Origin: an uncultured Alistipes sp.
Lineage (GTDB): Bacteria; Bacteroidota; Bacteroidia; Bacteroidales; Rikenellaceae
Reading direction: 5' to 3'
Assembly: GCA_944320665.1 (NCBI GenBank)
Contig: CALUII010000004.1
Location: 1 to 61,901 of the forward strand
DNA: 61,901 bases
Shown: positions 47,659-55,976 of the stretch, in pieces
How the letters are laid out: each line of letters starts with the position of its first letter
Numbering within the stretch: the stretch's first letter is position 1
The notes under the pieces: model-generated
What the model was told of the DNA's origin: nothing
The model's input: only the letters and a program-made list of their open reading frames with translations
Database searches by the model: none
Program-made: the position numbers and the translations under genes

Positions 47659-48729
47659 ATGGCCAAGACAGGCATCCGATTCAAGGATTCGGTGGCGGCG
47701 TATGACCGTCTGACCGCCGAGGTGAAGGCCGGACGATACGCCCCGGTCTATCTCCTGATGGGCGAGGAGAGCTACTTTATCGACACGCTGTGCGACCTGC
47801 TCGCACGGACGGTGCTCGACGAGAGTCAGCGTGCCTTCTGCCAGATCACGGTCTACGGCCGGGACACCGAGCCCGGTCAGGTGATCAACCTCTGCCGCCA
47901 GATGCCCATGGGCGGACCGCGGCAGGTGGTGATCGTGCGCGAGGCGCAGCAGATGCGCAGCATCGAGAAACTCTCGCTCTACACACAGAAGCCCTCGCCC
48001 ACAACCGTACTGATCATCTGCCACAAGGAGAAGAGCGTCGACAAGCGGTCGGCCCTCTACAAGGGTGCCGTAGCCCACGGCGCCGTGCTCGAATCGGTCC
48101 GGCCGCGGGACTACGAAATCACCTCGTGGCTCACGGAGTTCGTCCGCCACAAGGGGCTCACCATCGACAGCAAGGCCCTCTCGATGCTGACGGACCACCT
48201 CGGGACCGACATCGCTAAGATCGAGAACGAGCTGACGAAGCTTCTTGTCTCGCTGCCCGAAGGGACGCAGCGCATCACCGATGCAGACATCGAGGCCAAC
48301 ATCGGCATCTCGAAGGATTTCAACAACTTCGAACTCTGCAAAGCCCTCCTTACGCGCAACATGGAGCGCAGCCTCCTGATCGCCGACCACTTCGCCCGCA
48401 ATCCGAAGGAGTATCCGCTGCTGCTGACCGTGATGGCCCTCTTCGGACAGTTCCGCCAGCTCTTCCAGTTGAACTACCTCCAGTGGCAGGCGCGACACAG
48501 GGGGATTGCCTTCCCGCCCGACGGCGAGCTGATGCGCATCCTGCGTGTAAACAACCCCTTTGCCATTGCCGAGTTGAAGCAAGCTGCCCCGCTCTGGCCC
48601 AACAAGAAGGTCTTTGCGATCCTCGGCCTGCTGCGTGAATACGACGCCAAAAGCAAGGGTCTCAACGCCGGCGGAACGACCGACGGCGAACTGCTGCGCG
48701 AACTGCTGCTCAAGATTCTGATGTTATGA
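47659..48729 (+). CDS. holA: DNA polymerase III subunit delta
   Basis: Clamp-loader subunit that opens the beta sliding clamp. The 356-residue protein has PVYLLMGEESYFIDTLCDLL near residue 30, a domain with PMGGPRQVVIVREAQQ, and the helical collar region DIAKIENELTKLL ... VMALFGQFRQLFQL. The ATP site is degenerate, as is normal for delta. It begins 6 bp after tilS and overlaps the next gene by ATGA. Confidence 0.93.
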   Translation: MAKTGIRFKDSVAAYDRLTAEVKAGRYAPVYLLMGEESYFIDTLCDLLARTVLDESQRAFCQITVYGRDTEPGQVINLCRQMPMGGPRQVVIVREAQQMRSIEKLSLYTQKPSPTTVLIICHKEKSVDKRSALYKGAVAHGAVLESVRPRDYEITSWLTEFVRHKGLTIDSKALSMLTDHLGTDIAKIENELTKLLVSLPEGTQRITDADIEANIGISKDFNNFELCKALLTRNMERSLLIADHFARNPKEYPLLLTVMALFGQFRQLFQLNYLQWQARHRGIAFPPDGELMRILRVNNPFAIAELKQAAPLWPNKKVFAILGLLREYDAKSKGLNAGGTTDGELLRELLLKILML

Positions 48730-49457
48730 CGCCGGAGCCCTACCTCCACCAGACGGTTCACACGCTCGGCGGCGTGCCGCTCCTGCTCTCCAGCCACGTC
48801 GCGGTGCTCGACCGCGCCTCACGCGCCCTCTTCGGCCGTCCGTTCCGCTGCGAAGCGGAGCACCTCGCCGACCGGATCACCGCATTGCTGCATCGTGAGC
48901 AGGTGCCCGACGACCTCTCGGCCTTCGTGCGACTGGAACTGACGCCCGACGGCACGTTGCGCGTGCTCTATGCCGGGCTCTCGCTCTACCGCGGGTACGA
49001 CCTGCGCACGGTACACCCCACGGCCGAAAGCCTCGTCTACGACCTTCCCTTCGGTGAATACGCCACCTCGGCCAGCGAGGCCCTCGGCGCGCTGGCCCGC
49101 GTCCAGGCTGTGCGGCGCGGCGCCCAAAGCGTCGTGCGGTGCAGTACGGAGGGGATGATCCGCACGGCCGACGATGCTCCGATCTATGCCGTGGCGGGAC
49201 ACCGGATCCTTACACCGCCCGCAGCACCGAGCGTCGCCCACGAAGTGGCCGCCGCCGGCATCGAGGAGGCTGGCCTGACGCTGACCGTCGAACCGCTCCC
49301 ACGCGAATGGCTGTCGCGGTTCGACGAACTCTTCTACGTCGACCACCGCGGCATCACCTCGTTTGCCCGCTGCGACGGCACCCCCTACATGTCGCTCACG
49401 GCCGAACGAATCGCCCGGTGTGCCCAGCAGCTCACGGAACGTTTCCGAAAAATGTAG
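48726..49457 (+). CDS. Class IV aminotransferase-like protein without evident PLP lysine
   Basis: A 243-residue protein with the two-domain layout of class IV PLP enzymes (PabC/IlvE-like). Recognisable parts are the LTPDGTLRVLYAG strand in the small domain, VRRGAQSVVRCSTEGMIRTADDAPIYAV (the position of the family's active-site strand, read in pieces), and ILTPPAAPSVAHEVA, which resembles the TPP...GI region. In true members a Lys lies just upstream of the first of these (as in KTxNY); here the equivalent segment FGEYATSASEALGALARV has none. It may be a non-catalytic relative. Coupled to holA. Confidence 0.72.
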   Translation: MTPEPYLHQTVHTLGGVPLLLSSHVAVLDRASRALFGRPFRCEAEHLADRITALLHREQVPDDLSAFVRLELTPDGTLRVLYAGLSLYRGYDLRTVHPTAESLVYDLPFGEYATSASEALGALARVQAVRRGAQSVVRCSTEGMIRTADDAPIYAVAGHRILTPPAAPSVAHEVAAAGIEEAGLTLTVEPLPREWLSRFDELFYVDHRGITSFARCDGTPYMSLTAERIARCAQQLTERFRKM

Positions 49458-49481
49458 CAACCGTTCGGAACTCAGCCCCGT

Positions 49482-49489
49482 TATCTTCG
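49482..49489 (+). promoter_or_regulatory. Variant -7 element before the coiled-coil membrane protein
   Basis: TATCTTCG at 49482-49489, 31 nt before the ATG, with GCAACC at 49457-49462 (19-nt gap), which could act as an ECF-type -35. The TTCG variant recurs before tkt and at the window end. Confidence 0.4.
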
Positions 49490-49519
49490 CGGGAAAAACA
49501 TCCAATTTTTCCCGTATTC

Positions 49520-50248
49520 ATGAAAAAATTTCTGCTTTTTCTACTTCTGTACGCCGTCGCCGCGACGGCGTTGTTGCTCTACGGTTACCGCCGCCACCGC
49601 ACCGAGGTCGACCGCCTCACCCAAAACCAAACCACACTCAGCGCTCGGGCCACCCTCTACCGCAACCAGCTGGACGAAGCAAGCGCCTCGGTGCAGGCAT
49701 TGCGGCTGCGGTGTGCCGAATTCGAGGAGCTTCGCGCCGACGATGCCGAACGCATCCGGAGACTCGGTCTGCGACTGCGCCGCCTCGAATCCGTCGCCAC
49801 ATCGGTTGCAACAACCGACCTCACGATGCAGGCCCCGCTGCTTACGGAGACCGGGATGACCCGCTCCGCAAAGCAACACGATTCCATACCGGCCCGACTT
49901 CGCCCCGGCCTCGACACCATCGTCCCGACACCCCCAAGCCCGCGCCAGGCGAGCCTCCTCCACCGTAACCTCCAGTCCGGTTGTCCGCAGCCAACTTTCG
50001 GGCCGTCCGACTCCACCCGTCGGCACTTCCACTGGCACGACACGTGGAACACGGTCGACGGAATCGTGACGGCCGATTCGGTACTCTGCCGCGTGACGGG
50101 GGTCGACACCCTGCGGCAGATCGTCCACCGCATTCCCCACCGGTTTCTCTTCTTCCGCTGGGGCACCAAGGCGCTGCGGCAGGAGATCAGCTCGTCGAAT
50201 CCTCACACACGCATCGTCTACACGGAGTACATCCGCCTCGAACGCTGA
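49520..50248 (+). CDS. Membrane-anchored coiled-coil protein, DUF6549-like
   Basis: A 242-residue protein with one N-terminal membrane helix (FLLFLLLYAVAATALLLYG), a charged coiled coil (about residues 25-90), a Pro/Ser/Thr linker, and a beta-rich C-terminal part ending NPHTRIVYTEYIRLER. This matches the layout and ending I associate with DUF6549 proteins of Bacteroidales, which are mostly in phage or mobile contexts; here it is among housekeeping genes. Function unknown. Confidence 0.62.
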   Translation: MKKFLLFLLLYAVAATALLLYGYRRHRTEVDRLTQNQTTLSARATLYRNQLDEASASVQALRLRCAEFEELRADDAERIRRLGLRLRRLESVATSVATTDLTMQAPLLTETGMTRSAKQHDSIPARLRPGLDTIVPTPPSPRQASLLHRNLQSGCPQPTFGPSDSTRRHFHWHDTWNTVDGIVTADSVLCRVTGVDTLRQIVHRIPHRFLFFRWGTKALRQEISSSNPHTRIVYTEYIRLER

Positions 50249-50351
50249 GCCTCCACGCCCCGAACGGCTTAACCGAGATAACCGAAACCGCGAAGAGCCC
50301 CCGCCCACGCATGCACACGCCACGCGCACGCAAAAAAAGCAGGCCGCCGCC

Positions 50352-50381
50352 TTGCGGTTTTCATATTGTTGTGTATCTTTG
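50352..50381 (+). promoter_or_regulatory. Promoter of coaD
   Basis: -33 TTG at 50352-50354, 19-nt spacer, -7 TATCTTTG at 50374-50381. The octamer ends 6 nt before the coaD ATG, so the transcript should have almost no leader. Confidence 0.82.
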
Positions 50382-50387
50382 CCCATT

Positions 50388-50858
50388 ATGGAACGTACAG
50401 CTATCTTTCCCGGGTCGTTCGATCCCTTCACCCGCGGACACGAAGCCCTCGTGACCGAAGCCCTCAACATCTTTGACCGCGTGGTGATCGGCATCGGGAA
50501 CAACTGCGCCAAGACCGGCCTGATGCCGGTCGAAAACCGTCGTCGGCTCATCGAGGATCTCTATGCCGGCAATCCGCGCGTCAAGGCCTGCATCTACACC
50601 GGACTGACGGGCGACTTCGCCGAGGCCGAAGGGGCCTGCGCCATCATCCGCGGCGTGCGCAACACCACCGACTTCGAGTACGAACGGACGATGGAGGCCA
50701 CGAATCACCGCCTCTATCGCGACATCACGACCGTGATGCTCTTCACCCCGTCGCCCGTGGCCGACATCTCGTCGTCCACCGTGCGCGAGGTACTCGCCTT
50801 TGGCCGCTCGGTCGAAGAGTTCATGCCCCGCGGCATCGATATCGCAAAGTATCTGTAA
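50388..50858 (+). CDS. coaD: Pantetheine-phosphate adenylyltransferase
   Basis: Penultimate step of coenzyme A synthesis: 4'-phosphopantetheine plus ATP to dephospho-CoA. The 156-residue protein has the nucleotidyltransferase (T/H)xGH motif [15 protein letters not shown], the [14 protein letters not shown] segment, and the SSSTVRE motif (ISSS) near residue 130. I start at 50388 because the frame's earlier start lies inside the promoter. The next gene, lpxD, follows after 43 bp. Confidence 0.96.
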   Translation: MERTAIFPGSFDPFTRGHEALVTEALNIFDRVVIGIGNNCAKTGLMPVENRRRLIEDLYAGNPRVKACIYTGLTGDFAEAEGACAIIRGVRNTTDFEYERTMEATNHRLYRDITTVMLFTPSPVADISSSTVREVLAFGRSVEEFMPRGIDIAKYL

Positions 50859-50901
50859 CGCCTCCAGAAAAAACACATCAAACAACCAATCCCAAAATAC
50901 C

Positions 50902-51942
50902 ATGATGGAATTCACAGCTGAAATGATCGCCGGATTTCTCGGCGGCGAGATCGTCGGCGACAAGGCGGCCAAGGTGCACACCGTCTCCTCGATCGAGGAG
51001 GGACGCGAAGGGTCGCTGGCCTATCTGACCAATCTCAAGTACGAACCGTTCCTCTATACGACCGGAGCCTCCATCGTCCTCGTGGACCGCTCGTTCACCC
51101 CGTCGCAGTCCGTGGCCGCAACGCTCATCAAGGTCGACGACGCGGCCGCCTGCGTGCTGCGTCTGCTCGAGATGTATAACGCCGCCAAACCCCGCCGCAC
51201 GGGCATCAGCCGTCTGGCGTCGATCTCGGATCAGGCGCACGTGGGCAAGGAGTGCTACGTCGGCGACTTCACGGTGATCGAAGAGGAGGTCACGGTCGGC
51301 GACCGCTGTCAGATCTATCCGCAGGTCTACCTGGGCCGCGGCGTGACGGTCGGCGAGGGAACGATTCTCTATCCGGGTGTCAAAATCTACGAAGGATGCC
51401 ACGTCGGCAAGAACTGCATCCTCCACGCCGGCGCGGTGATCGGTGCCGACGGCTTCGGATTCGCCCCCAATGCCGAGGGCGGTTTCGACAAGATCCCGCA
51501 ACTGGGCAACGTCGTGATCGAAGACAATGTCGAGATCGGCGCCAACACCTGCATCGACCGCGCCAAGACCGACTCGACAATCATCCGCCGCGGCGTGAAA
51601 CTCGACAACCTCATCCAGATCGGCCACAACGTACAGGTGGGCGAGAATACCGTGTCATCGGCCCAGACGGGCATCGCCGGCACCTCGAAGGTGGGCCGCA
51701 ACTGCTTCATCGCCGGACAGGTCGGCATCGCCGACCACGTGACGATCGGCGACCGCGTGGTCATCGGATCAAAGAGCGGCGTCGACAAGGGAATCCCCGA
51801 CGGCGAGGTACGCATGGGCTATCCGGCCATGCCGGGTCTGCGATTCCACCGTGCGTCGGCCGTATACAAGAACCTGCCCGAATTGCAGAAACGGGTAGAC
51901 GAGCTCGAAAAAGCACTGAAAAATCTGAAAAACGAACAATAA
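50902..51942 (+). CDS. lpxD: UDP-3-O-(3-hydroxyacyl)glucosamine N-acyltransferase
   Basis: Adds the N-linked hydroxyacyl chain in lipid A synthesis. The 346-residue trimeric enzyme has the N-terminal uridine-binding domain ([14 protein letters not shown]), a left-handed beta-helix of hexapeptide repeats (about residues 105-300, e.g. [19 protein letters not shown]), the catalytic His in IQIGHNV, and a C-terminal helix. Two adjacent start codons (50902, 50905) cannot be told apart. Its presence shows a Gram-negative outer membrane. Confidence 0.95.
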   Translation: MMEFTAEMIAGFLGGEIVGDKAAKVHTVSSIEEGREGSLAYLTNLKYEPFLYTTGASIVLVDRSFTPSQSVAATLIKVDDAAACVLRLLEMYNAAKPRRTGISRLASISDQAHVGKECYVGDFTVIEEEVTVGDRCQIYPQVYLGRGVTVGEGTILYPGVKIYEGCHVGKNCILHAGAVIGADGFGFAPNAEGGFDKIPQLGNVVIEDNVEIGANTCIDRAKTDSTIIRRGVKLDNLIQIGHNVQVGENTVSSAQTGIAGTSKVGRNCFIAGQVGIADHVTIGDRVVIGSKSGVDKGIPDGEVRMGYPAMPGLRFHRASAVYKNLPELQKRVDELEKALKNLKNEQ

Positions 51943-51955
51943 AAACATCAACAAG

Positions 51956-53023
51956 ATGAAAAGACTCACACTTCTGGCTGCAGCCGTCATCGGCCTCTGC
52001 AGCTGCTCGTCGAACAAGTACGTCATCAAGGGCGAAATCGAGGGTCTCACCGGTACGATCTATCTGGCCGATGCAGACGGCATGCAGACCAACACTCCGC
52101 TCGATTCGGCACGCGTCGAGGAGGGCAAGTTCCGATTCGAGGGTACGGCCACCATGCCCGACCTGGTATACATCCACAACGGCGGCGGCGAGATGATTCC
52201 GCTCCTCACCGAGGTCTTCACCGAACCGGGTACGATTGAGCTCAAGGGCTCGATCAATGAACCTACGGCCATCGTCGCCACCGGCACTCCGGCCAACGAC
52301 GCCAACACCGCCTTCAAGCAGCAGTTCGCCCAACTCATCGAGCAGTACTACGCCCCCGAAACGACCGACGAGGAGCGTGCCGATATCGAGAAACAGGCCG
52401 ATGAGATGACGCGCGAGGCCGTCGAGCAGAATAAGGAGAACTACTTCGGCGTGATGCTCTTCACGTCGCAGATGACCTACGACATGTCGGGCGAGGAGAT
52501 CATCGAGGCCATCGAGGAGTTCCCGGCCGAACTGCAGCGCACGAAACTGCTCACGCAGGCCCGCGAAAACGCCGAGGCCCGCATGCGCACGGAGATCGGA
52601 CAACCCTATATCGACATCGTTCAGAACAATCCCGACGGCCAGCCCGTATCGCTCAAATCGGTCATCGAGACCGAGGGCAACCGCTACGTGCTGATCGACT
52701 TCTGGGCCTCGTGGTGCCGCCCCTGCATGGGTGAAGTGCCCTATCTGCTGGCTACCTATGAGAAGTATCATCCGAAAGGATTCGAGATCTACGGCGTATC
52801 GTTCGACTCGGGCCGCGAGGAGTGGGTGGCAGCCATCGAGAAGAAGGGCATGAACTGGGTCCAGGTGAGCGACCTCGCCCGTTTCGACAACCAGGCCGCA
52901 CGCGACTACGCCGTGCAGGGCATTCCGTCGAACTTCCTGATCGACTGCGCTACGGGCAAGATCGTCGCCTCGAACCTGCGCGGCGAGGAGCTCGAAGCAA
53001 AGATTGCCGAACTGCTCCAGTAG
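51956..53023 (+). CDS. TlpA-like thioredoxin-fold lipoprotein with DUF4369 domain
   Basis: A 355-residue periplasmic protein. The signal ends in a lipobox (GLCSC, Cys about 17). Residues 22-110 are a DUF4369-type beta domain (YVIKGEIEGLTGTIYLAD), 110-215 are helical, and 225-355 are a TlpA/ResA thioredoxin fold with an intact WCRPC redox pair (C254, C257) and the cis-proline IPSNF. It probably reduces or oxidises envelope disulfides. The gene at 53803 is a shorter-identity paralogue with the same domain order. Confidence 0.9.
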   Translation: MKRLTLLAAAVIGLCSCSSNKYVIKGEIEGLTGTIYLADADGMQTNTPLDSARVEEGKFRFEGTATMPDLVYIHNGGGEMIPLLTEVFTEPGTIELKGSINEPTAIVATGTPANDANTAFKQQFAQLIEQYYAPETTDEERADIEKQADEMTREAVEQNKENYFGVMLFTSQMTYDMSGEEIIEAIEEFPAELQRTKLLTQARENAEARMRTEIGQPYIDIVQNNPDGQPVSLKSVIETEGNRYVLIDFWASWCRPCMGEVPYLLATYEKYHPKGFEIYGVSFDSGREEWVAAIEKKGMNWVQVSDLARFDNQAARDYAVQGIPSNFLIDCATGKIVASNLRGEELEAKIAELLQ

Positions 53024-53082
53024 CAGGGACGACTGTTCCGGTGGTCGCTCCCGTACATGCGAGAGACCACGTAGTGAACACG

Positions 53083-53136
53083 GATACGGGACGGCCGACC
53101 GACACAGATACGGGACGGCCGTCCCCATTTTTTCGC
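53083..53136 (+). repeat. 24-bp-period tandem repeat ending in a terminator-like palindrome
   Basis: GATACGGGACGGCCG occurs at 53083-53097 and 53107-53121. The second copy continues into the palindrome GGGACGGCCGTCCC (53112-53125), followed by a T-run, so it can act as a terminator between the TlpA-like gene and ruvC. Confidence 0.6.
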
Positions 53137-53147
53137 ACACGAAGAGC

Positions 53148-53780
53148 ATGATGAACACACACACCACGGAGCCCGACACATACCGCATCATGGGCATCGA
53201 TCCCGGCACCAACTACATGGGTTACGGCGTGCTGGAGGTCGAGGGACGCTCGGTGCACTCGGTCGTACTGGGCGATATCGACCTGCACAAGATGAGCGAT
53301 CCGTATGCCAAGCTGCGCTACATATTCGAACGGGTCGGTGCCCTCATCGACGAATACGCCCCACGCGAGGTAGCGCTCGAATCGCCCTTTTTCGGCGAAA
53401 ACGTCCAGTCGATGCTCAAACTGGGACGTGCCCAGGGCGTAGCGATGGCCGCCGCCCTGAGCCGCGGACTGCAAGTCTTCGAATACGCCCCGTCGCGCAT
53501 CAAACAGAGCATCACGGGCAACGGCTCGGCCGCCAAGGAGCAGGTCGCCGCCGTCATCGGACGCATGCTGCGCATCGACCGACCGCCACGCCGACTCGAC
53601 GCCACGGACGGCATGGCCGTAGCCGTATGCCACTACTTCATGACGGGAAATCCGCTGCTCTCGGCTCTGGGCGGCGAACGGGCCAAGGGGCTCGGAGGCG
53701 GCATCAAGGCCATCTCGAAAGGCGGCAGTTCGTCGTGGGAACAGTTCCTGCGCGAACATCCGGATCGCGAAATCAAATAA
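53148..53780 (+). CDS. ruvC: Holliday junction endonuclease RuvC
   Basis: Resolves Holliday junctions. The 210-residue protein has the acidic residues in MGIDPGTNYMGYG, ALESPFFGENVQS and DATDGMAVAVCH, plus the APSRIKQSITGNGSAAKEQV segment. The tail after residue 175 (GGERAKGLGGGIKAISKGG) is longer than in E. coli. Two tandem ATG codons (53148, 53151) are possible starts. It sits between two TlpA-like lipoprotein genes. Confidence 0.95.
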   Translation: MMNTHTTEPDTYRIMGIDPGTNYMGYGVLEVEGRSVHSVVLGDIDLHKMSDPYAKLRYIFERVGALIDEYAPREVALESPFFGENVQSMLKLGRAQGVAMAAALSRGLQVFEYAPSRIKQSITGNGSAAKEQVAAVIGRMLRIDRPPRRLDATDGMAVAVCHYFMTGNPLLSALGGERAKGLGGGIKAISKGGSSSWEQFLREHPDREIK

Positions 53781-53802
53781 CCCCCCTCACAAACTTCCAG
53801 AA

Positions 53803-54846
53803 ATGAAACACATGTTATGGTTGCTGGCACTGCTTGCCGGACTCGGCAGTTGCGGCCCGGATACCTATGTTATTACGGGCACGCTCGACCCGGCTGCGCC
53901 CGATTCCGTCTACCTGCTCGCTCTGCCCGACCGCACCCCCATTGCAGCCACGATGGCACAACCCGAGGGCCATTTCCGCCTCGAGGTCCCGCTCACCCGG
54001 CCGGAAGTGGCGCTTCTCTCGTCGGGCGGACGCGATCTTACGTTGCTATTCCCCGAGGCAGGCGAGATCACCGCCCTCCCCGACGGACACGGACGACTGC
54101 GTCCGGGTGGCACCCCGATGAACAACCGCTTTGCAGCGCTCAACGACACCCTCTCCGTCCTGCGCACGGAGTATTATGCCTTGGGGCCCGACGCCGATAC
54201 GCAAGAGTTCGATGCACTGCACGACGCCTTCGACAACCTCTATGATGAAGCCATCCGCCTCAATTCGGACAACATGCTGGGTGCGTATCTGCTTGCAGAA
54301 CGGGCCCGGGAGTGCGAAGATCTGTCAAAGATCGAAGAACAATTGAACCGTTTCCCCGAGAAGTTACAACAAACTCCTCAACTGCAAACCGTCCGTTCGC
54401 GCCTTGACCGGGCAGCCCGTACGGCCGTCGGAGCCCCCTGTCCCGCACTCAGCCTGCCCAACGCCGAAGGGCAGCCGATATCGCTCGACTCGCTCACGGG
54501 AGCGGGACGTTGGGTGCTGGTCACCTTCTGGGCCACCTGGAGTGCCCCCAGCCGGCAGGAACTGGCCCAGCTTCGCACCCGATACGACGACCGATTGAAG
54601 AAGCGGCTTACCATCTACAACGTTTCACTCGACAACGATACGGCTACATGGAGGAGGTATCTTGCCCAACAATCCTTCGCGTGGATCGACGTTCGGGCCG
54701 TTGAAAACGGGAGCTGCCCCGTAGCGGATCAGCTCGAATTGCGGAATCTGCCCACGAATCTACTGATCGACCCCAAGGGACGGATTGCCGCACGGAACTT
54801 ACACGGTAAGTCGCTGTACGACAAGCTATCCACACTGAATCCGTAG
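53803..54846 (+). CDS. TlpA-like lipoprotein with SxxS in place of CxxC
   Basis: A 347-residue paralogue of the protein at 51956: lipobox GLGSC (Cys about 17), DUF4369-type domain (TYVITGTLDPAAPDSVYLL), helical linker, then a thioredoxin fold (about 215-347). At the active site it reads FWATWSAPSRQEL, so both redox cysteines are serines (S247, S250), while the cis-proline site LPTNLLIDPKG is kept. Thiol-disulfide chemistry at that site is impossible; a binding or chaperone role is more likely. It follows ruvC by 22 bp. Confidence 0.88.
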   Translation: MKHMLWLLALLAGLGSCGPDTYVITGTLDPAAPDSVYLLALPDRTPIAATMAQPEGHFRLEVPLTRPEVALLSSGGRDLTLLFPEAGEITALPDGHGRLRPGGTPMNNRFAALNDTLSVLRTEYYALGPDADTQEFDALHDAFDNLYDEAIRLNSDNMLGAYLLAERARECEDLSKIEEQLNRFPEKLQQTPQLQTVRSRLDRAARTAVGAPCPALSLPNAEGQPISLDSLTGAGRWVLVTFWATWSAPSRQELAQLRTRYDDRLKKRLTIYNVSLDNDTATWRRYLAQQSFAWIDVRAVENGSCPVADQLELRNLPTNLLIDPKGRIAARNLHGKSLYDKLSTLNP

Positions 54847-54854
54847 TGTAAGTC

Positions 54855-54888
54855 CACTTCACGAGCACGGAACAAGAGTGGTGAAGTG
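54855..54888 (+). terminator. Weak terminator after the SxxS lipoprotein gene
   Basis: 8-bp stem 54855-54862 / 54881-54888 with an 18-nt loop, followed after A-rich sequence by a T-run. It lies just before the fall in G+C content. Confidence 0.4.
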
Positions 54889-54930
54889 TAGGAAAAAATG
54901 AATTTTTTTAACATTTTTTTTGCAAAATAT

Positions 54931-54961
54931 TTGCACGGAACCAAAATTTGCCCTACATTTG
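54931..54961 (+). promoter_or_regulatory. Promoter of tRNA-Arg
   Basis: -33 TTG at 54931-54933, 20-nt spacer, -7 TACATTTG at 54954-54961, 18 nt before the mature tRNA 5' end. Confidence 0.8.
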
Positions 54962-54979
54962 CACTCGCAATCAAGGAAT

Positions 54980-55053
54980 GGCGCCGTAGCTTAATTGAAT
55001 AGAGCATCTGACTACGGATCAGAAGGTTACAGGTTTGAGTCCTGTCGGCGTCA
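54980..55053 (+). tRNA. tRNA-Arg (anticodon ACG)
   Basis: 74 nt with a full cloverleaf: acceptor GGCGCCG/CGGCGTC, D arm, anticodon stem TCTGA/TCAGA around loop CTACGGA (ACG), T arm ACAGG TTTGAGT CCTGT, discriminator A. CCA is not encoded. It sits where GC-rich core sequence changes to AT-rich sequence and precedes an integrase remnant, so its 3' end is a likely attachment site. Confidence 0.96.
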
Positions 55054-55056
55054 CTG

Positions 55057-55086
55057 AAGAAAGAGAGTTCAAAAGACTCTCTTTCT
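55057..55086 (+). terminator. tRNA-Arg terminator
   Basis: 11-bp perfect stem 55058-55068 / 55076-55086 with a 7-nt loop and a T-containing tail, 4 nt after the tRNA. Confidence 0.82.
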
Positions 55087-55096
55087 TGCGTTTAGG

Positions 55097-55128
55097 AGGA
55101 TCGCCCCATGAGGGACGATCCTTTTTTG
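55097..55128 (+). terminator. Second terminator before the integrase remnant
   Basis: 7-bp stem 55097-55103 / 55116-55122 with a partly paired loop and six T residues directly after. Confidence 0.75.
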
Positions 55129-55202
55129 CATCTTGTTTCGGACGGTTTGCAGGGGCGAAATCGGGAATTTGTTTAAACCAATGTTTAAACCGAAAATCGG
55201 TT

Positions 55203-55976
55203 ATGAACACTACCCTCACAACCGTTCTGTACACCTCTAAAACCCTATCCAACGGCACCCATCCACTCATGTTGCGGCTCACGAAAAACCGCCGAATCAA
55301 GTACATCAGCCTGCACATTTCCCTCGATGCCAAATTTTGGGATTTCGACAAGGGACGCCCCAAACGGAACTGCCCCGAAAAGGAGCGCATAAATGCATTG
55401 ATCGAGACCAAGACAAAAGAGTTGCAGGAACAGATCGTGGACTTCAAGACAAGCGACAAGGAGTACACGCTGAGTACGCTGATCGAAAAGGCATCCCGTA
55501 AGGTCGTGCGCCAAACCGTCGGTGACCATCTAAACGACTACATCGATCGTCTGCTGGCCGTGAACCGTGTCGGAAACGCCAAGACCTTTGCCAACTGGGC
55601 TAAGGTCACGCCCCGTCAGAATGCCTTCATCCAACGCATTCTCAACTCCTCGTGTCACGTCATCTGCACCATGCGTTCCAAGCAGGATTATGTCCTCTCG
55701 GACAAGAACGGCAAGATGGTGCCCGAGAAGGTAGGCTTAAAGGCCGTACAGCGCGATAACGTGGATTATGAGTTCACCGCTGTGCTGGACATCGCCATGA
55801 ACCACAAGGCCACCACCTCCAAAGACCGAACGGGACTCTTTACGGGACATCCCGAGTTCACGATAACACCTGCCGTGGGGCAAGCCATCCTCAAATGGTG
55901 CAACATGACGCAGCCCGCACAATCGAATTCTTCCACTCAAAACCTCCACAGCCATGCTTCCAGCCTTTCAGCCTAA
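55203..55976 (+). pseudogene. Fused remnant: tyrosine recombinase N-terminus joined to Sak4-like ATPase C-terminus
   Basis: An uninterrupted 257-residue frame of two unrelated parts. Residues 1 to about 127 match the arm-type DNA-binding and SAM-like domains of Bacteroidetes integrases (LRLTKNRRIKYISLHISLD, KFWDFDKGR, a helical linker, VGDHLNDYIDRLL, NRVGNAK). From about residue 130, NWAKVTPRQNAFIQRIL, CTMRSKQDYVLSDKNGK, VPEKVGLKAVQRDNVDYEF and KDRTGLFTGHPEF match the end of the RecA-like (Sak4-type) ATPases of the same elements. The recombinase catalytic domain (Arg, His-x-x-Arg, Tyr) and the ATPase P-loop are both absent. I infer an in-frame deletion near 55581-55593. It cannot catalyse integration. 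Start at 55203, since the earlier in-frame ATG lies in the tRNA. Confidence 0.78.

Noticed and set aside
53148-53780. RuvC as part of a phage or CRISPR module
   Set aside because: Length, motifs and core-genome context are those of housekeeping RuvC.
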